Part shown: positions 1 through 10,318 of the stretch, piece by piece
Position numbering within the stretch: the stretch's first letter is position 1
Layout: every line of letters begins with the position of its first letter
Assembly: GCF_029784165.1 (NCBI RefSeq)
Contig: NC_073696.1
Location: forward strand, 185,978,998 to 186,042,997
DNA: 64,000 bases
DNA from: Wyeomyia smithii
Lineage: Eukaryota; Arthropoda; Insecta; Diptera; Culicidae
Reading direction: 5' to 3'
Position numbers and translations under genes: made by a program
The notes under the pieces: generated by a model
The model's database searches: none
The model's input: only the letters and a program-made list of their open reading frames with translations
Told to the model about the DNA's origin: nothing

Positions 1-336
1 GATGACAGTAATTGCTAGGGTTTTCGTATGAGTTCCGTATCAAAATATCGGATAACAATCTTGTAATTTTGCGGATTCATGCTAACATTTTTTTTTCTTA
101 ATACTTTATACTTTTTGTTGATAAACGTGTAGTTGGTATCCCGATGAAAATTGAGATTCTTATAAGAGGAAGTGTGTTGAGCAAAAAGTAATATAAAAAT
201 TACCTTTGCCAATGAATTGTCCGCACGATAAAACGTGTTTGTTCTTCAGTTTGCTATCAGTTCTGATAAAAATTATTTTAACTGGCGAAATTCTTCAAAT
301 ATTAAAACCGATTTTCAATGTTCATTTCTAATGAAT
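1..336. other. AT-rich stretch, nothing recognised
   Basis: There is no convincing coding region or repeat here. Only a short reading frame (about 15-212, minus) is open, and its composition is low-complexity. The stretch ends at the 8-bp target duplication of the hAT MITE that follows. Confidence 0.5.
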
Positions 337-571
337 TAGGGATGGGCGAACGGCTCGCAAGCCGTTCAAATGAACCGGTTCTTAGAAAAGAGCGAAAGAA
401 CGAACGGCTCAGGAAAAAGAACCACGGTTCATTGAGCGCACCAGAACTGTTTGGTTCGCGCAAACGCTCGTGAATCAATATGAACCATTAGCTGTTCATA
501 TGAGTCGATTCAGAACCGTGAGTGAGTGGTTTAGAGCCGCTCTTGCAGAAGAGCCTTTTCGCCCACCCCTA
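337..571. mobile_element. hAT-type MITE, 235 bp, with 8-bp target duplication
   Basis: The ends are imperfect inverted repeats: left TAGGGATGGGCGAA, right (read inward) TAGGGGTGGGCGAA. Perfect copies of TAATGAAT flank it at 329-336 and 572-579. An 8-bp duplication with a TAG/CAG-type terminus is the hallmark of the hAT superfamily. The interior is non-coding and rich in GAACGGCTC / GAACCGGTTC-like motifs, which may be subterminal transposase sites (inference). It must have been moved by a transposase encoded elsewhere. Confidence 0.88.
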
Positions 572-682
572 TAATGAATGCAGCACCTTTTCTGGTACAC
601 TAAATTTTCATCCTTGTGGCAAGCTGTCATACGCCGATGAAATGTTTCACGCGCATCACTACCAGTCTAGTAATGGAAAACT

Positions 683-765
683 TATCGATACTTATCGATA
701 ATATCGATGAATGCTGGTCATCGATATTATCGTTAATTTTTTGACGTTAACGATAATTATCGATA
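683..765. promoter_or_regulatory. Left subterminal ATCGAT array of the hAT element
   Basis: ATCGAT cores occur at 683-690, 693-700, 702-709, 719-726 and 758-765; the first two and the last are exact TATCGATA. The array is mirrored at the right end (3170-3217). Clustered subterminal motifs of this kind are typical transposase binding sites in hAT elements. TATCGATA is also the known DRE bound by the BED-finger factor DREF in flies. Function here is inferred. Confidence 0.5.
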
Positions 766-2504
766 TTATAAGGGTGAGCACAAGTCAGTGCGGCTGGTTA
801 CTGGAGGAGACCCAAAAGAAGGAGACCTCTCCTACCCTACCCAAGGAGTTGCTTTTGCCGCTAGGTATTTGTTGGGTGCTGCTATTCGACAAGATTTAGC
901 ATTGTTGCGGGTGGCGTAAAGGTTCGTCCCGGGTGTCACTGAGTTTCTGAGAAATAATGGTAACTAAAAAGGTATTTATAGTTTTTAGTTTCCTAAGAAC
1001 AGATGAATTAGACAACTTAGTACTGGAAAACTTATCCAAAAAAATATCCAAACTTTTTGCACCATCTCATAAAAAGCAATGATACGAAATTGTAATAGAA
1101 TGCATTTTCTTTGGCTTGCCAACTCTTATAATATGATGGACATGCATAGCGGCAGTCTATTGGTAATTCTCTGCACGCTCTCTCTGGGCTACTCAGCGGC
1201 TGAGTTGAATTTTAATCATTTTTTTCAGTTGTTCGAAGGCGTCAAAAAATGAGTAGAATTAAATTGATCATGGCGGCAAATTTACTCAGAATTAGGTAAC
1301 TGGTGCTTGCAATTAAAAGCAAACAGCAAACCAAGCAAACCGTCTAAAAAAAGGAGGAAATAGAAATGTTTGAAATTAGTTGTTATCGGTAGGTAATTCA
1401 TAATTTGAAATGATTGGCTGCAACCTATGCCAATTTTTCTTTTTCACCAGGACTCGTTGGTTGGATATACGGCGAATAAATCCACAGATCTCCTGTGTCC
1501 CGGCGAACAAAGGTGATTTCTTGAATGAGCCTTTTTCAAAATAAAATTCATAAAAAATGCAAAATATAATAATATCGAGTCAATAATGATAATTTTTCCG
1601 AAGTTCCCTCATTGAAGCTTCAAGTACTCATTTTTGAGTCGAAAATGAGTAAGTTTTACGCATCGCGCATCAGGTATAATATGGGTAATATTTACTCAAT
1701 TTTTATAACATTCGGTGGTACTCAAAAATGAGTAAAACAACTTCTGCTCAATTTTGAGTACATACGGTTTACGTGAAACTGATTAGGTTTTGACTCAGTT
1801 TTGGGTTATCCAGAGTGAGCGTGTGGTAATTGTTTAGTTTAACTCGGAACTGTTCAAGTTTAAAGTATTTGTTACCCAACAAACAATTTTTAGTTCCACT
1901 AAAAAACCAAATCAACGAAGTTGTTGCGCCAAAAAAGTTATACAGGGGGTAGACAAAATAATTGAGATAAATAAAATTCTCTCGAATTTTAAATGGCCAG
2001 AACTTTACGAAAAATGGATCAATTTTGATAACCGGTTCCATTTCATTGGAAAACAGTTTTATATTAGTATTACTTGGGAACTTGGTGTGACCAACCTACA
2101 CCGAAAATGTTTTGGACTCAAGAGTGTGTGTCAAAGTGTACATTTTTGCAACGCACAGAACGTTTTAGGCAACTAAATTGTCTATCTAAAATACTTCATT
2201 TGAAAAAATCTGAGACCACCGATCTTTTCTAAAATCATTTTTTGTTTTTAAAATTATATTTTTTTCAGAGTAGGATCTTTAACTCATTTTTTTATATTTT
2301 TGAAGGAAAGTTTAGATAGTTTTTACTAAGATATATTGTTCTATAAGAAAAAAGTTCAAATACAGTTAGGTTTTCTTACGCGGGGGATACATGCCTCGTG
2401 AAAAAACCATGTCCTATCTCACCATGGATGGCAACGACTAGCAGGGCTCTTCGTGTTTTACCTCCCCCACGAAGGAAGTGAGCACCGAGTTAATTTTTTT
2501 TTTT

Positions 2505-3020
2505 ACAGACCAAGTTCCCCAAGAAGGTGCGGCTTTGGCTGACAATCAGTGAGAAAGGGATTTCAAAGTTGCTCTTCTTTCGCTCCGGCCTGGCCGTGAA
2601 CGGGGAAATTTATAGTACGAAGTGCCTGACAGAAGTTACGTCGTTCATCAAGAAATACCATAAGCGCGAAGACACGGTGTTCTGGCCTGATTTGACGTCG
2701 GCCAACTACTCGAACAATCGTTGGAGGAGATGGAGTGGCTGAATATCGATGTGGTACCGAAGTCGGCGAATCCCCCCATCTCCCTTGTAGGAGCCTATGA
2801 CCACTGCTACCATTAGCTAGATATATTGTCCCCCATCTGCTTCCCATCGAGAATTTCTGGACAAACTTGAAGCGCAAGATCCATTCCAACAATTTTGTCG
2901 CGAAAACGGAGGAGGAATTAATAAAAAAAACGAAGAAAGAGCTTAAAAACACGGCTCGTCAGCCATCGCGAATGTTCCGGTTAACTGCCGGAAGGCTGCA
3001 CGCAAGGACGTAATATTTTT
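2505..3020 (+). pseudogene. Tc1/mariner (ITmD37E-type) transposase relic
   Basis: C-terminal half of a DDE transposase of the ITm superfamily. It reads KKVRLWLTISEKGISK near 2525, then FWPDLTSANYS (second catalytic Asp) near 2690, then after damage LLPIENFW (catalytic Glu) near 2840, followed by a basic tail to about 3020. The spacing and the NPP-to-PIE context match the D37E mosquito group. The gene lacks its N-terminal DNA-binding half. It has a frameshift after residue SNN and carries a 57-bp insertion (2782-2838) bounded by a 9-bp direct repeat. It cannot make an active enzyme. It lies inside the hAT element 668-3246 and so was carried as cargo or inserted into it. No mariner terminal repeats were found. 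Confidence 0.75.
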
Positions 3021-3254
3021 TGTGAGGAAGCTAACATGATAACCTTCCACGGGAAATTTATCCAACTCAATTATATGTCTTAGTTTTTTTTTCATCACCA
3101 TCTGAAATAGTTTTTTTTTCATCACCATCTGAAAAAAAAATTTTTTACCGCAAACGTTAGCTGTCAAATTATCGATAATATCGATAAAAACCCTGGAATT
3201 ATCGATTGTTATCGATGTCGGTTTTGAGCGATATTTCCCATCACTATACCAGTC

Positions 3255-3627
3255 TCGCAACACAATTTGCTGAACATCATATAGAGTTCTTCAGGCGCAT
3301 TTGTATTAGTGCGATGTATTCGATTTTTTTAGGTTAGCTGTAAGAATTTTTTGTCACCTGTGAGAACTGTCATCTAAAAGAGAGCATAAAAATCTACCGA
3401 GTTTGATTCGCACTCTCACAAATTTCAATATACAGTTTAAAGCGGGCCGTGTCGTAGTGGTCGTGTGTTTTCGTCCGGAGAACTCTATGGAATCATTACC
3501 GTTTCTTGGGTAAAGCGAAAATAAAAATCAACCAGCAAACGTCATCAAAATGAAGCACCAAAATTGATCCCAGAGCGGACTTTCCGGTGCCAGTTTTTTT
3601 CTGGGTAGATTTTTTTCTCAACAATTA
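3255..3627. other. Intergenic stretch, nothing recognised
   Basis: Unique-looking DNA between two hAT insertions. I saw no coding potential, RNA gene or named repeat. A moderately GC-rich patch near 3440-3490 has no recognisable identity. Confidence 0.4.
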
Positions 3628-3635
3628 CTAATTGC

Positions 3636-4807
3636 CAGAGCCGGATTTACGATTGTGGGGGCCCGGGGCCCAGTTTACAGTGGGGGCCCAAAAATAAAAC
3701 AAACCCGTTTTTTTATCGTACGAGTTAAAAACATTTATTTGTTATTGAAAAGTTACCAAAAATTCGCTAGATTTTTTTTACGATTTTTTTTTTGCAGAGA
3801 ACTTATTGATTGAATCATCAACATTCAGCTCCTTCAGAATATTGTACTCTCAGCTTAACAATGCTAAGTTTGACAGTGAAACTTCATAGTCGTACGCAAC
3901 CTATTTTCCATCAGTTTCATCTTCGAAAAAGACCTTTCTCCAGTTGCGTTCGAGATCATTAGGCTCAAATAAATCCTTAAATAAAATAATTTTTGCAAGG
4001 CACTAACGAGTTTTTGATTTTATTCTTCATTTAATCATCTTTTTTTTAGCTCCACTTTAATATACGCGGGGTTTTGTGGTGACAGCTCATTTTGAATAAA
4101 TGTAATAATAAATTCGGTTCTTGCTCACTGTTTATAGCCAGATCTAACTGTCGAATGATTTAGACCAGAGGTGCCAGATGTTTTCGAAAGATGTCTGCAA
4201 CTGTTCGAAATCTCGAAATTTTTTCTTGATATCTGAAAAAAACCTACCGCAATTTGAAAAAAAAAATGCGATCCGCAGGCAAAAATTTGCACACAATTTG
4301 AGTAAGACTGCGCAAATATAAGGCTGCGTTGGCAATAATCTACAGAAACTAGGAAAAAACTACACACATCTGCAGGTCAATAAATCTGCACACGGACTCT
4401 GAAAATCAGCATTTCACAACGCAAATCTGGTAACCCTGATTCGGACAAGTAAACTTATTTTCGGAATCAACAGCAATGCATTAAGGAAACTTGTGGATTA
4501 TGTATTTTCTTTCCTGCTTGATCTCCCACGCGCGCTGGTTCGATTCAAATGGTATGTTAATGTGTGTCATTCCAAGAGAATCGAAGGATCTTATGGATGT
4601 AGTTGTGATATTGGCGCTCGCGAAAAAATACACTGAAGAAAAGTTTTAAATTGAAATGGTCTGTTAAAATTTTCTTGCTGTAAACTGAACTTTTGATTGA
4701 ATCTCATTTTCGATAGAGAAAAGTACTTTTTCTCGTTTTGTGGGGGCCCCAAAAATGTGGGGGCCCGGGGCCCGGGCCCCCTGGGCCCCCCCTTAAATCC
4801 GGCTCTG
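3636..4807 (-). mobile_element. hAT element copy A, 1172 bp (reverse orientation)
   Basis: Terminal repeats begin CAGAGCCGGATTTA at both ends, and the 8-bp duplication CTAATTGC is perfect at 3628-3635 and 4808-4815. The subterminal regions are very rich in runs of G and C (GGGGGCCC). On the minus strand it retains the degenerate C-terminal dimerisation region of a hAT transposase (about 3776-3936) with stop codons. An inner MITE sits at 4166-4438. The same family is present in opposite orientation at 4930-6152. It is non-autonomous. Confidence 0.9.
4166..4438. mobile_element. Inner hAT-like MITE nested in copy A
   Basis: The ends CAGAGGTGCCAGAT and (inward from the right) CAGGGTTACCAGAT form inverted repeats about 14 bp long. 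Flanks ATTTAGAC (4158-4165) and ATTCGGAC (4439-4446) agree at 6 of 8 positions, consistent with an old 8-bp target duplication. The same MITE lies at the matching place in copy B, so it was inserted before the outer element spread. Confidence 0.7.
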
Positions 4808-4815
4808 CTAATTGC

Positions 4816-4921
4816 GTAAGTACAGTGTACAGTACACAAAACCGAAGTTAAACCTTAGAGCTCACACAAAAAACTCAAAAATTCTAGAAAATTCCAAATG
4901 GGGAAAATAAAACACTTTTTC
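4816..4921. other. Short spacer between inverted hAT copies
   Basis: Together with the two target duplications (4808-4815, 4922-4929) this is the 122-bp spacer separating the two inverted copies. It would be the loop of a hairpin with arms of about 1.2 kb. No coding content. Confidence 0.7.
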
Positions 4922-4969
4922 ACTGCGACCAGAGCCGGATTTAAGGGGGGGCCCAGGGGGCCCGGGCCC

Positions 4970-5050
4970 CGGGCCCCCACATTTTTGGGGCCCCCACATT
5001 TTTGGGGCCCCCACATTTTTGGGGCCCCCACATTTTTGGGGCCCCCACAA
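4970..5050. repeat. 18-bp GC-rich tandem repeat inside hAT copy B
   Basis: About four tandem copies of an 18-bp unit containing GGGGCCCCCACATTTTT. Copy A has only one to two units at the matching place. Each unit is partly self-complementary, so slippage expansion is the simple explanation. Confidence 0.85.
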
Positions 5051-5349
5051 AACGAGAAAAAGTACTTTTCTCTATCGAAAATGAGATTCAATCAAAAGTT
5101 CAATTTACAGCAAGAAAATTTTAACAGACCATTTCAATTTAAAACTTTTCTTCAGTGTATTTTTTCGCGAGAGCCAATATCACAACTACATCCATAAGAT
5201 CCTTCGATTCTCTTGGAATGACACACATTAACATACCATTTGAATCGAACCAGCGCGCGTGGGAGATCAAGCAGGAAAGAAAATACATAATCCACAAGTT
5301 TCCTTAATGCATTGCTGTTGATTCCGAAAATAAGTTTACTTGTCCGAAT

Positions 5350-5620
5350 CAGGGTTACCAGATTTGCGTTGTGAAATGCTGATTTTCAGAGTCCGTGTGC
5401 AGATTTATTGACCTGCAGATGTGTGTAGTTTTTTCCTAGTTTCTGTAGATTATTGCCAACGCAGCCTTATATTTGCGCAGTCTTACTCAAATTGTGTGCA
5501 AATTTTTGCCTGCGGATCGCATTTTTTTTCAAATTGCGGTAGGTTTTTTTCAGATATCAAGAAAAAATTTCGAGATTTCGATCAGTTGCAGACATCTTTC
5601 GAAAACATCTGGCACCTCTG
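5350..5620. mobile_element. Inner hAT-like MITE nested in copy B
   Basis: Matches the inner MITE of copy A in sequence and position. Ends CAGGGTTACCAGAT and (inward) CAGAGGTGCCAGAT; flanks GTCCGAAT (5342-5349) and GTCTAAAT (5621-5628) agree at 6 of 8 bases. Confidence 0.7.
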
Positions 5621-5849
5621 GTCTAAATCATTCGACAGCTAGATCTGGCTATAAACAGTGAGCAAGAACCGAATTTATTATTACATTTATTCAAAATGAG
5701 TTGTCACCACAAAACCCCGCGTATATTAAAGTGGAGCTCAAAAAAGATGATTAAATGAAGAAAAAAATCAAAAACTCGTTAGTGCCTTGCAAAAATTATT
5801 TTATTTAAGGATTTATTTGAGCCTAATGATCTCGAACGCAACTGGAGAA

Positions 5850-6012
5850 AGGTCTTTTTCGAAGATGAAACTGATTGAAAATAGGTTGCGTACGACTATG
5901 AAGAGTGAAAGGCTGTCAAACTTAGCATTGTTAAGCTGAGAGTACAATATTCTGAAGGAGCTGAATGTTGATGATTCAATCAATAAGTTCTCTGCAAAAA
6001 AAACTCGTAAAA
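5850..6012 (+). pseudogene. hAT transposase C-terminal (dimerisation) remnant
   Basis: In one frame it reads RSFSKMKLIENRLRTTM, then SERLSNLALLS, a stop codon, then ILKELNVDDSINKFS. This is the pattern of the C-terminal hAT dimerisation domain (basic, then ERLSxLALLS, then an acidic dDxIxxFA motif). The in-frame TGA and loss of the rest of the protein make it non-functional. It identifies the family as hAT independently of the termini. The homologous stretch in copy A is at about 3776-3936 on the minus strand. Confidence 0.75.
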
Positions 6013-6160
6013 AAAATCTAGCGAATTTTTGGTAACTTTTCAATAACAAATAAATGTTTTTAACTCGTACGATAAAAAAACGGGTTTGTTTTATTTTTGG
6101 GCCCCCACTGTAAACTGGGCCCCGGGCCCCCACAATCGTAAATCCGGCTCTGACTGCGAC

Positions 6161-6780
6161 TGACGGGCGACTCACTTTCTGTTTTTGACAAATACCGAAT
6201 AAAAAGAGAATGAACATTGCAGTGAAATATTTCTTTATTATGATTGCTATAGAGAAAAGTGACTTTTCACCTACGCACACTAGTAAACGTGTAAACCCGT
6301 GTAAAGTTGCTTTTGTTTCTTCCAACTTGTTAATCATCGCATTTCGTTGCTTCGACTTTTATCACTTTTTCACCATTTTTGGTCGATTATATTAAGCGCC
6401 TTCTTCCGAATTATGATCACGAATGAGAACATTTATTCAGAAACAAGTTTAAAACATATAATGAGTGTTCAACTGAATTTTTGTCCAGCTGCTAAAAACA
6501 TAGCATTGCAAACAATACAGCTATTTATAAATATTTTCCCCAACTAGTGGCACTAACATATTCGTACGTAAAAAGGTCTATTTTTCACCTTCATGCAGAA
6601 GCGCTGAAAAATATCAGCCCTGATACGTATATGTCCCAAGAATTGTCAGTTTTAACTAATTCCTACCTACTTATTTATTTAGTCGACTGTGTTGTGCAAT
6701 GTGAAATACACGTATATCGCCCGCAGAAAAAAGTTGACGATTAATTTTTAATCAGAGTTTGAGCGCTTATAAAAAGCGCT
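6161..6780. other. AT-rich intergenic stretch
   Basis: I recognise no domain in the short reading frames here. At 6761-6780 a small hairpin (AGCGCTT / AAGCGCT arms) marks the place where the R1-like element is cut off at its 3' end. Confidence 0.4.
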
Positions 6781-9210
6781 TATGAGTCGGCGCGTCCATG
6801 TACCTTTCGCGAAATTGGACCATTCCTGCTACCATCTGATCATCGATAATGATCTTCTGGTACCTAGTTTGCCCCTTGTGTCACGTTGTACGAAGCATTC
6901 TACGTCCTCCCTAATGGCTATGCTAATAGGCATCATGCCGGAAGGACGCAGATTGCGTCGTATGACACTGTACGAAACGCATTTGCCTTTAGGTATTTTC
7001 CAGTTCACCACGATAAACGTTAGTACCTAGCGCTTTGGACCACACACGGAACCCATACCTAAGTATGGACGAAACCACGCAGGTAAGAATTTTACGCTTA
7101 CTGCCATGCACCACTGAGCTATTCGACCTTATTCGAGATCAAGCTGCAATAGCCGTTGAAGCCCTCTTGCTAGCATATTTGACGTCATTCTTGAATGTGA
7201 GCTTATCGTCAACCATAACCCCCAAGAGCTTCATAAATCGCTTTGAGGTGTTGGTGCAGTCTCCGACTCTGACCGCCGCCTGTAACTCTGATTTGCGGAT
7301 AATCACAACCATGATCTAAGTCTTATGATACACTAACTCCAGTTTCCTGAAGTTCATTCAGTCTTCGCCTTGCGTATACAGTGCGCGGCCGTCAACTCGA
7401 TCTCCTCGATCGACTCGCCGTAGACCTCTAGCGTTATGCGTCTGCAAAGCAGACGATCACAACTCCTACAGGGAACTTGAGCTCCAACACCCCGTCATAC
7501 ATGACATTCCACAACACCGGTCCCAGGATAGAACCTTGCGGAACTCCTGCGGTAATTAGGATGCACTTCTAACCCTCCTCCGTGTTGTAAGCAAGTACTC
7601 GGTTCTGGAAGTAATTTTCCAGAATCTTGTACAGCGACACATGGATGCTTCTGAGCGCAAGCGCTATGAAGTCCCAACTGGCACTATTGAACGTAGTCTT
7701 CACGTCAAGCATGACGATTGCGCAATAGCATATACCCCTTCCCTTGCGCTGGAGTGCTATCTCCACCGTCTTTGTGACGAAGAGGATATCATCCAGCGCA
7801 GACCTGACCTTCCGGAAACCGAGCTGGTTACTTGCCAGACTGTTACACCATCCGTGTATCTCACCAGCCTGTTAAGGATTATCCTCTCAAGCACCTAGCC
7901 CGCAGTGTCCAGCAGGCAGATAGGCCTGAACGCCGATGGGTCCCCTGGCGGTTTCCCAGCCTTCGGCAGTAAGACCACACTCTGCCGCTTCCACCTCTTC
8001 GAGAAGAGGCAGTCATCCAGGCACCTCTGCATGACTGCTCGAAACAGTCTGTGGGCCGTTTTTATCGTCAGTATGATTGCCAGGCTAGGGATTCCATCCG
8101 GTCCTGTTGCCTTGCTCACCTTTAGAGAGTTGGCAATCACGATTAGTTCCTCATTCGTAACCCTAACCTCTCCCTCGATTTCGACACGGCTGTCGTCGCT
8201 CATAGTTTGGATGTTCCGTAGGTTGACTGACCATCCCTGGTCTGTGTCTTGGATACTGCAACGTCGAACGTGAGACTCGACTGCCGGAGGGCAAGGACTG
8301 GGCTCGTGGCGTGGAAAGAGCCCTCTCGATGATACGCTCCAGCATCGCTGGTGATCGCTCTGCAGGTCCTGGCTATTACGATCCTATAAGCGTTATCTCA
8401 CGGATTTGTATTGGCCCTCGCCATCGCACTTTAGCGCCGATCTTGCAGAACCGAATTCTGCGCGGCGCTAAATCCTCTGTTCGTCTTTTTGTGTACGCTG
8501 CACTCTCCGTCTTGCACGGAGGCACGTACTGCGGAGGTCAGCTATCGCATCAGTCCACCATTAAACTGGTGACTTCCCAATCCTAGCATGGCGAGTCCTA
8601 GGCATGGTGGCGTCGGTTTCCGCGATAGTATGACAACTAACTGATCAGCAGTCGGGCGAAACCAACTGCCTCCAACGCACTCTCTTCTCATTGCCTCTTT
8701 GAATGCCTCGGCATCAAAATGCGTTGTCTTCCAGCCGAGGACGAAGTGAGCGTTGGTTCTACCCGTTCTACCCCCCTCGCGTTGTTTTCTACAGTATAGC
8801 GAACCGACTGGTGGTGTAGTCATTGACTACCCTCCAGTTCGTAATCAGTCCTGGGCTGGAGAACGTCACAACGATGATCGACTCCGCTCCATTACTGCTA
8901 TATGTACATTTGGTCCCAACGTCAAAGTTGAACGTTGCCAAAGCCTCCAACAGGATCTTAAACCCTCTGGTTCGTAAAGTGACTTCCCAACTAAACAGCC
9001 CAAGTGTCCCAAGTCACTCGCCACCACCAACGGTGTTAGGCCCGTTAGCTCCATGGATAACTAATTGATCATCTATGTGAACCTTCCTGTAGACCAACAT
9101 GGCAGAGCACAGCAACTGCAGTAGAACACTCCGTTTACCTTGGCAGCCGCGTACCTTTCGTTTGAGGTTGAAACAACCTCCTGGACCGGGAACCTGTCCG
9201 TCGTCCATAC
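6781..9210 (-). pseudogene. R1-clade ORF2 (endonuclease + reverse transcriptase) pseudogene
   Basis: Order on the minus strand: endonuclease C terminus near 8830-8960 (SSPGLITNWRV-like), linker near 8540-8820 (GWKTTHFDAEAFKEAM), reverse transcriptase fingers with KATGPDGIPSLA and LLPKAGKPPGDPSAFRP (7895-8203), palm motif A LDVKTTFNSASW (7569-7766), motif B/C region near 7380-7560 where the second Asp of the FADD box is lost, and a C-terminal GMMPISIAIREDVECF segment (6829-7011). At least six frame breaks separate these blocks. The polymerase cannot work. R1-clade ORF2 proteins are normally about 1,000 residues, so most of the length survives only as fragments. Confidence 0.78.
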
Positions 9211-9437
9211 GGCTGCCCTACTGGACTCATCCGCAATCCGGTTTTAAGAACCATAACGCTTAACCACAAGTGTGTAAATCTGCTAGCAACACGAACTTCT
9301 TAAAAACTTTGCTGAGAAAACAAATTAACTTAAAAATTGATTAACTGTCTCTGATATGACTGGTTCAAGATAAACCTTGTTTCGAACACTAACTGTCCTG
9401 TACCTCGTCGTCTCAATGGCTAAATATTAGCCTTTGT

Positions 9438-10318
9438 TTATAAGCATCTACTACCGTTGCAGTAGGCGTCCATATTCTTCGCATCCTTTCGGAGCTCAAG
9501 AATCATCTCGCCAGTGCGAGATCGACGAATAGTCCACACATCCGCCCCCAAATCCTTGAGCTGGGTTTCGCACCTTATTTTCTTCAAGACTTCAGAGCAC
9601 TTAGACCCGTCAGTCTTGAGTATGAGGGCGTTTCCCCTGCTCCTCGTCTTTTTGACATTTGGCGGACGTTTTGTCGCCGCTCTGTCATGGCGCTTTCTAC
9701 CCTCCTTGCGCCCTTTTCCTATTACGGTAACCCATGGGTTTTCCGCAGTCGCCGCTCCGGTCGATGTTCCGGCCTTTGAACCTGTTGGTCTCCTTACTCG
9801 CGAAGCTAGCTCCTCCAACCCCTCCTTCACGTTATCGGGGGCCGCTTCCACCGAGGACTGCCTCGTTCGCTTACCGATCTGCCCCGTAGAGCAGATCGCT
9901 GTGAATGAGGGCATTAGTCTGAACCTGCTTAGGTTCAGTCGCCCTCCTAGTCCTCGCCCCCTTTTTGGAGGCTTCAATCCAACCATAAGTTCGGCGTCGA
10001 TGGCAGACCGAAGTCGGAGGCCCTGCTTCAGATCCCTGGATATATTGCTCCTATTCGCCACGAACTCAATGCTAGCATCGGGCTGTTCGGAAAGCGTTGC
10101 CACCCTAGGCCGCTTGTCCCTGCTTGTTTCGATGGCCTTGACTAGCAAGAGACAATCGATCACTATATACGGTGTGGAAACTGGCGTGTTAGTCTTTCCG
10201 CCACCGGCTTTACTGCATCCGTCTCTGCCTTCATTTGCAGAGACCGCTGGATGCCACCTCGCGCGAAGGGGTTTGGTAGTCCCTCCACACCCGTCACTTG
10301 TTTCTTATTTGAACTCAT
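9438..10318 (-). pseudogene. R1-clade ORF1 (gag-like) pseudogene
   Basis: ORF1 starts at an ATG at 10318 (MSSNKKQVTGVEGLPNPF) and reads about 50 residues before a stop. The rest continues in another frame from about 10163 to 9438. It is basic and Ser/Pro-rich in the middle. It ends with ILKTDGSKCSEVLKKIR and IRRSRTGEMILELRK, a conserved R1-clade ORF1 block just before the zinc knuckles. The knuckles themselves are not readable. It would bind RNA in the retrotransposition particle. The opposite strand is also open (about 9514-10413), but that frame is antisense to this one and lacks domain signal. Confidence 0.7.

Larger units (their letters stand above)
668..3246. mobile_element. hAT-type element, 2.58 kb, 8-bp target duplication
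   Basis: The left end TAGTAATGGAAAA and the right end (read inward) TAGTGATGGGAAA form terminal inverted repeats. TACCAGTC flanks both sides (660-667 and 3247-3254). Just inside each end is a run of ATCGAT-centred sites: five on the left (683-765) and four on the right (3170-3217), five of the nine being exact TATCGATA. No hAT transposase is readable. The interior carries a Tc1/mariner-type relic and AT-rich filler with TACTCAAAAATGAGTA-like repeats near 1625-1760. It is therefore non-autonomous and composite. The ends are well supported; the internal history is inference. Confidence 0.8.
4930..6152 (+). mobile_element. hAT element copy B, 1223 bp (inverted relative to copy A)
   Basis: Same family as copy A in opposite orientation. 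The termini CAGAGCCGGATTTA are flanked by a perfect 8-bp duplication ACTGCGAC (4922-4929, 6153-6160). The duplication differs from that of copy A, so the two are separate insertions and not one inverted duplication. It is longer than copy A mainly because a GGGGCCCCCACATTTTTG-type 18-bp unit near 4970-5050 is repeated four times. The plus strand near 5850-6010 encodes the last part of a hAT transposase. Confidence 0.9.

Noticed and set aside
4125..4367. 80-codon frame also seen at 5421-5642
   Set aside because: Appears twice because hAT copies A and B are the same family; it has no transposase motifs and lies within the inner MITE.
4855..5091. Proline/glycine-rich open frames
   Set aside because: They translate the GC-rich 18-bp tandem units of hAT copy B; not a gene.
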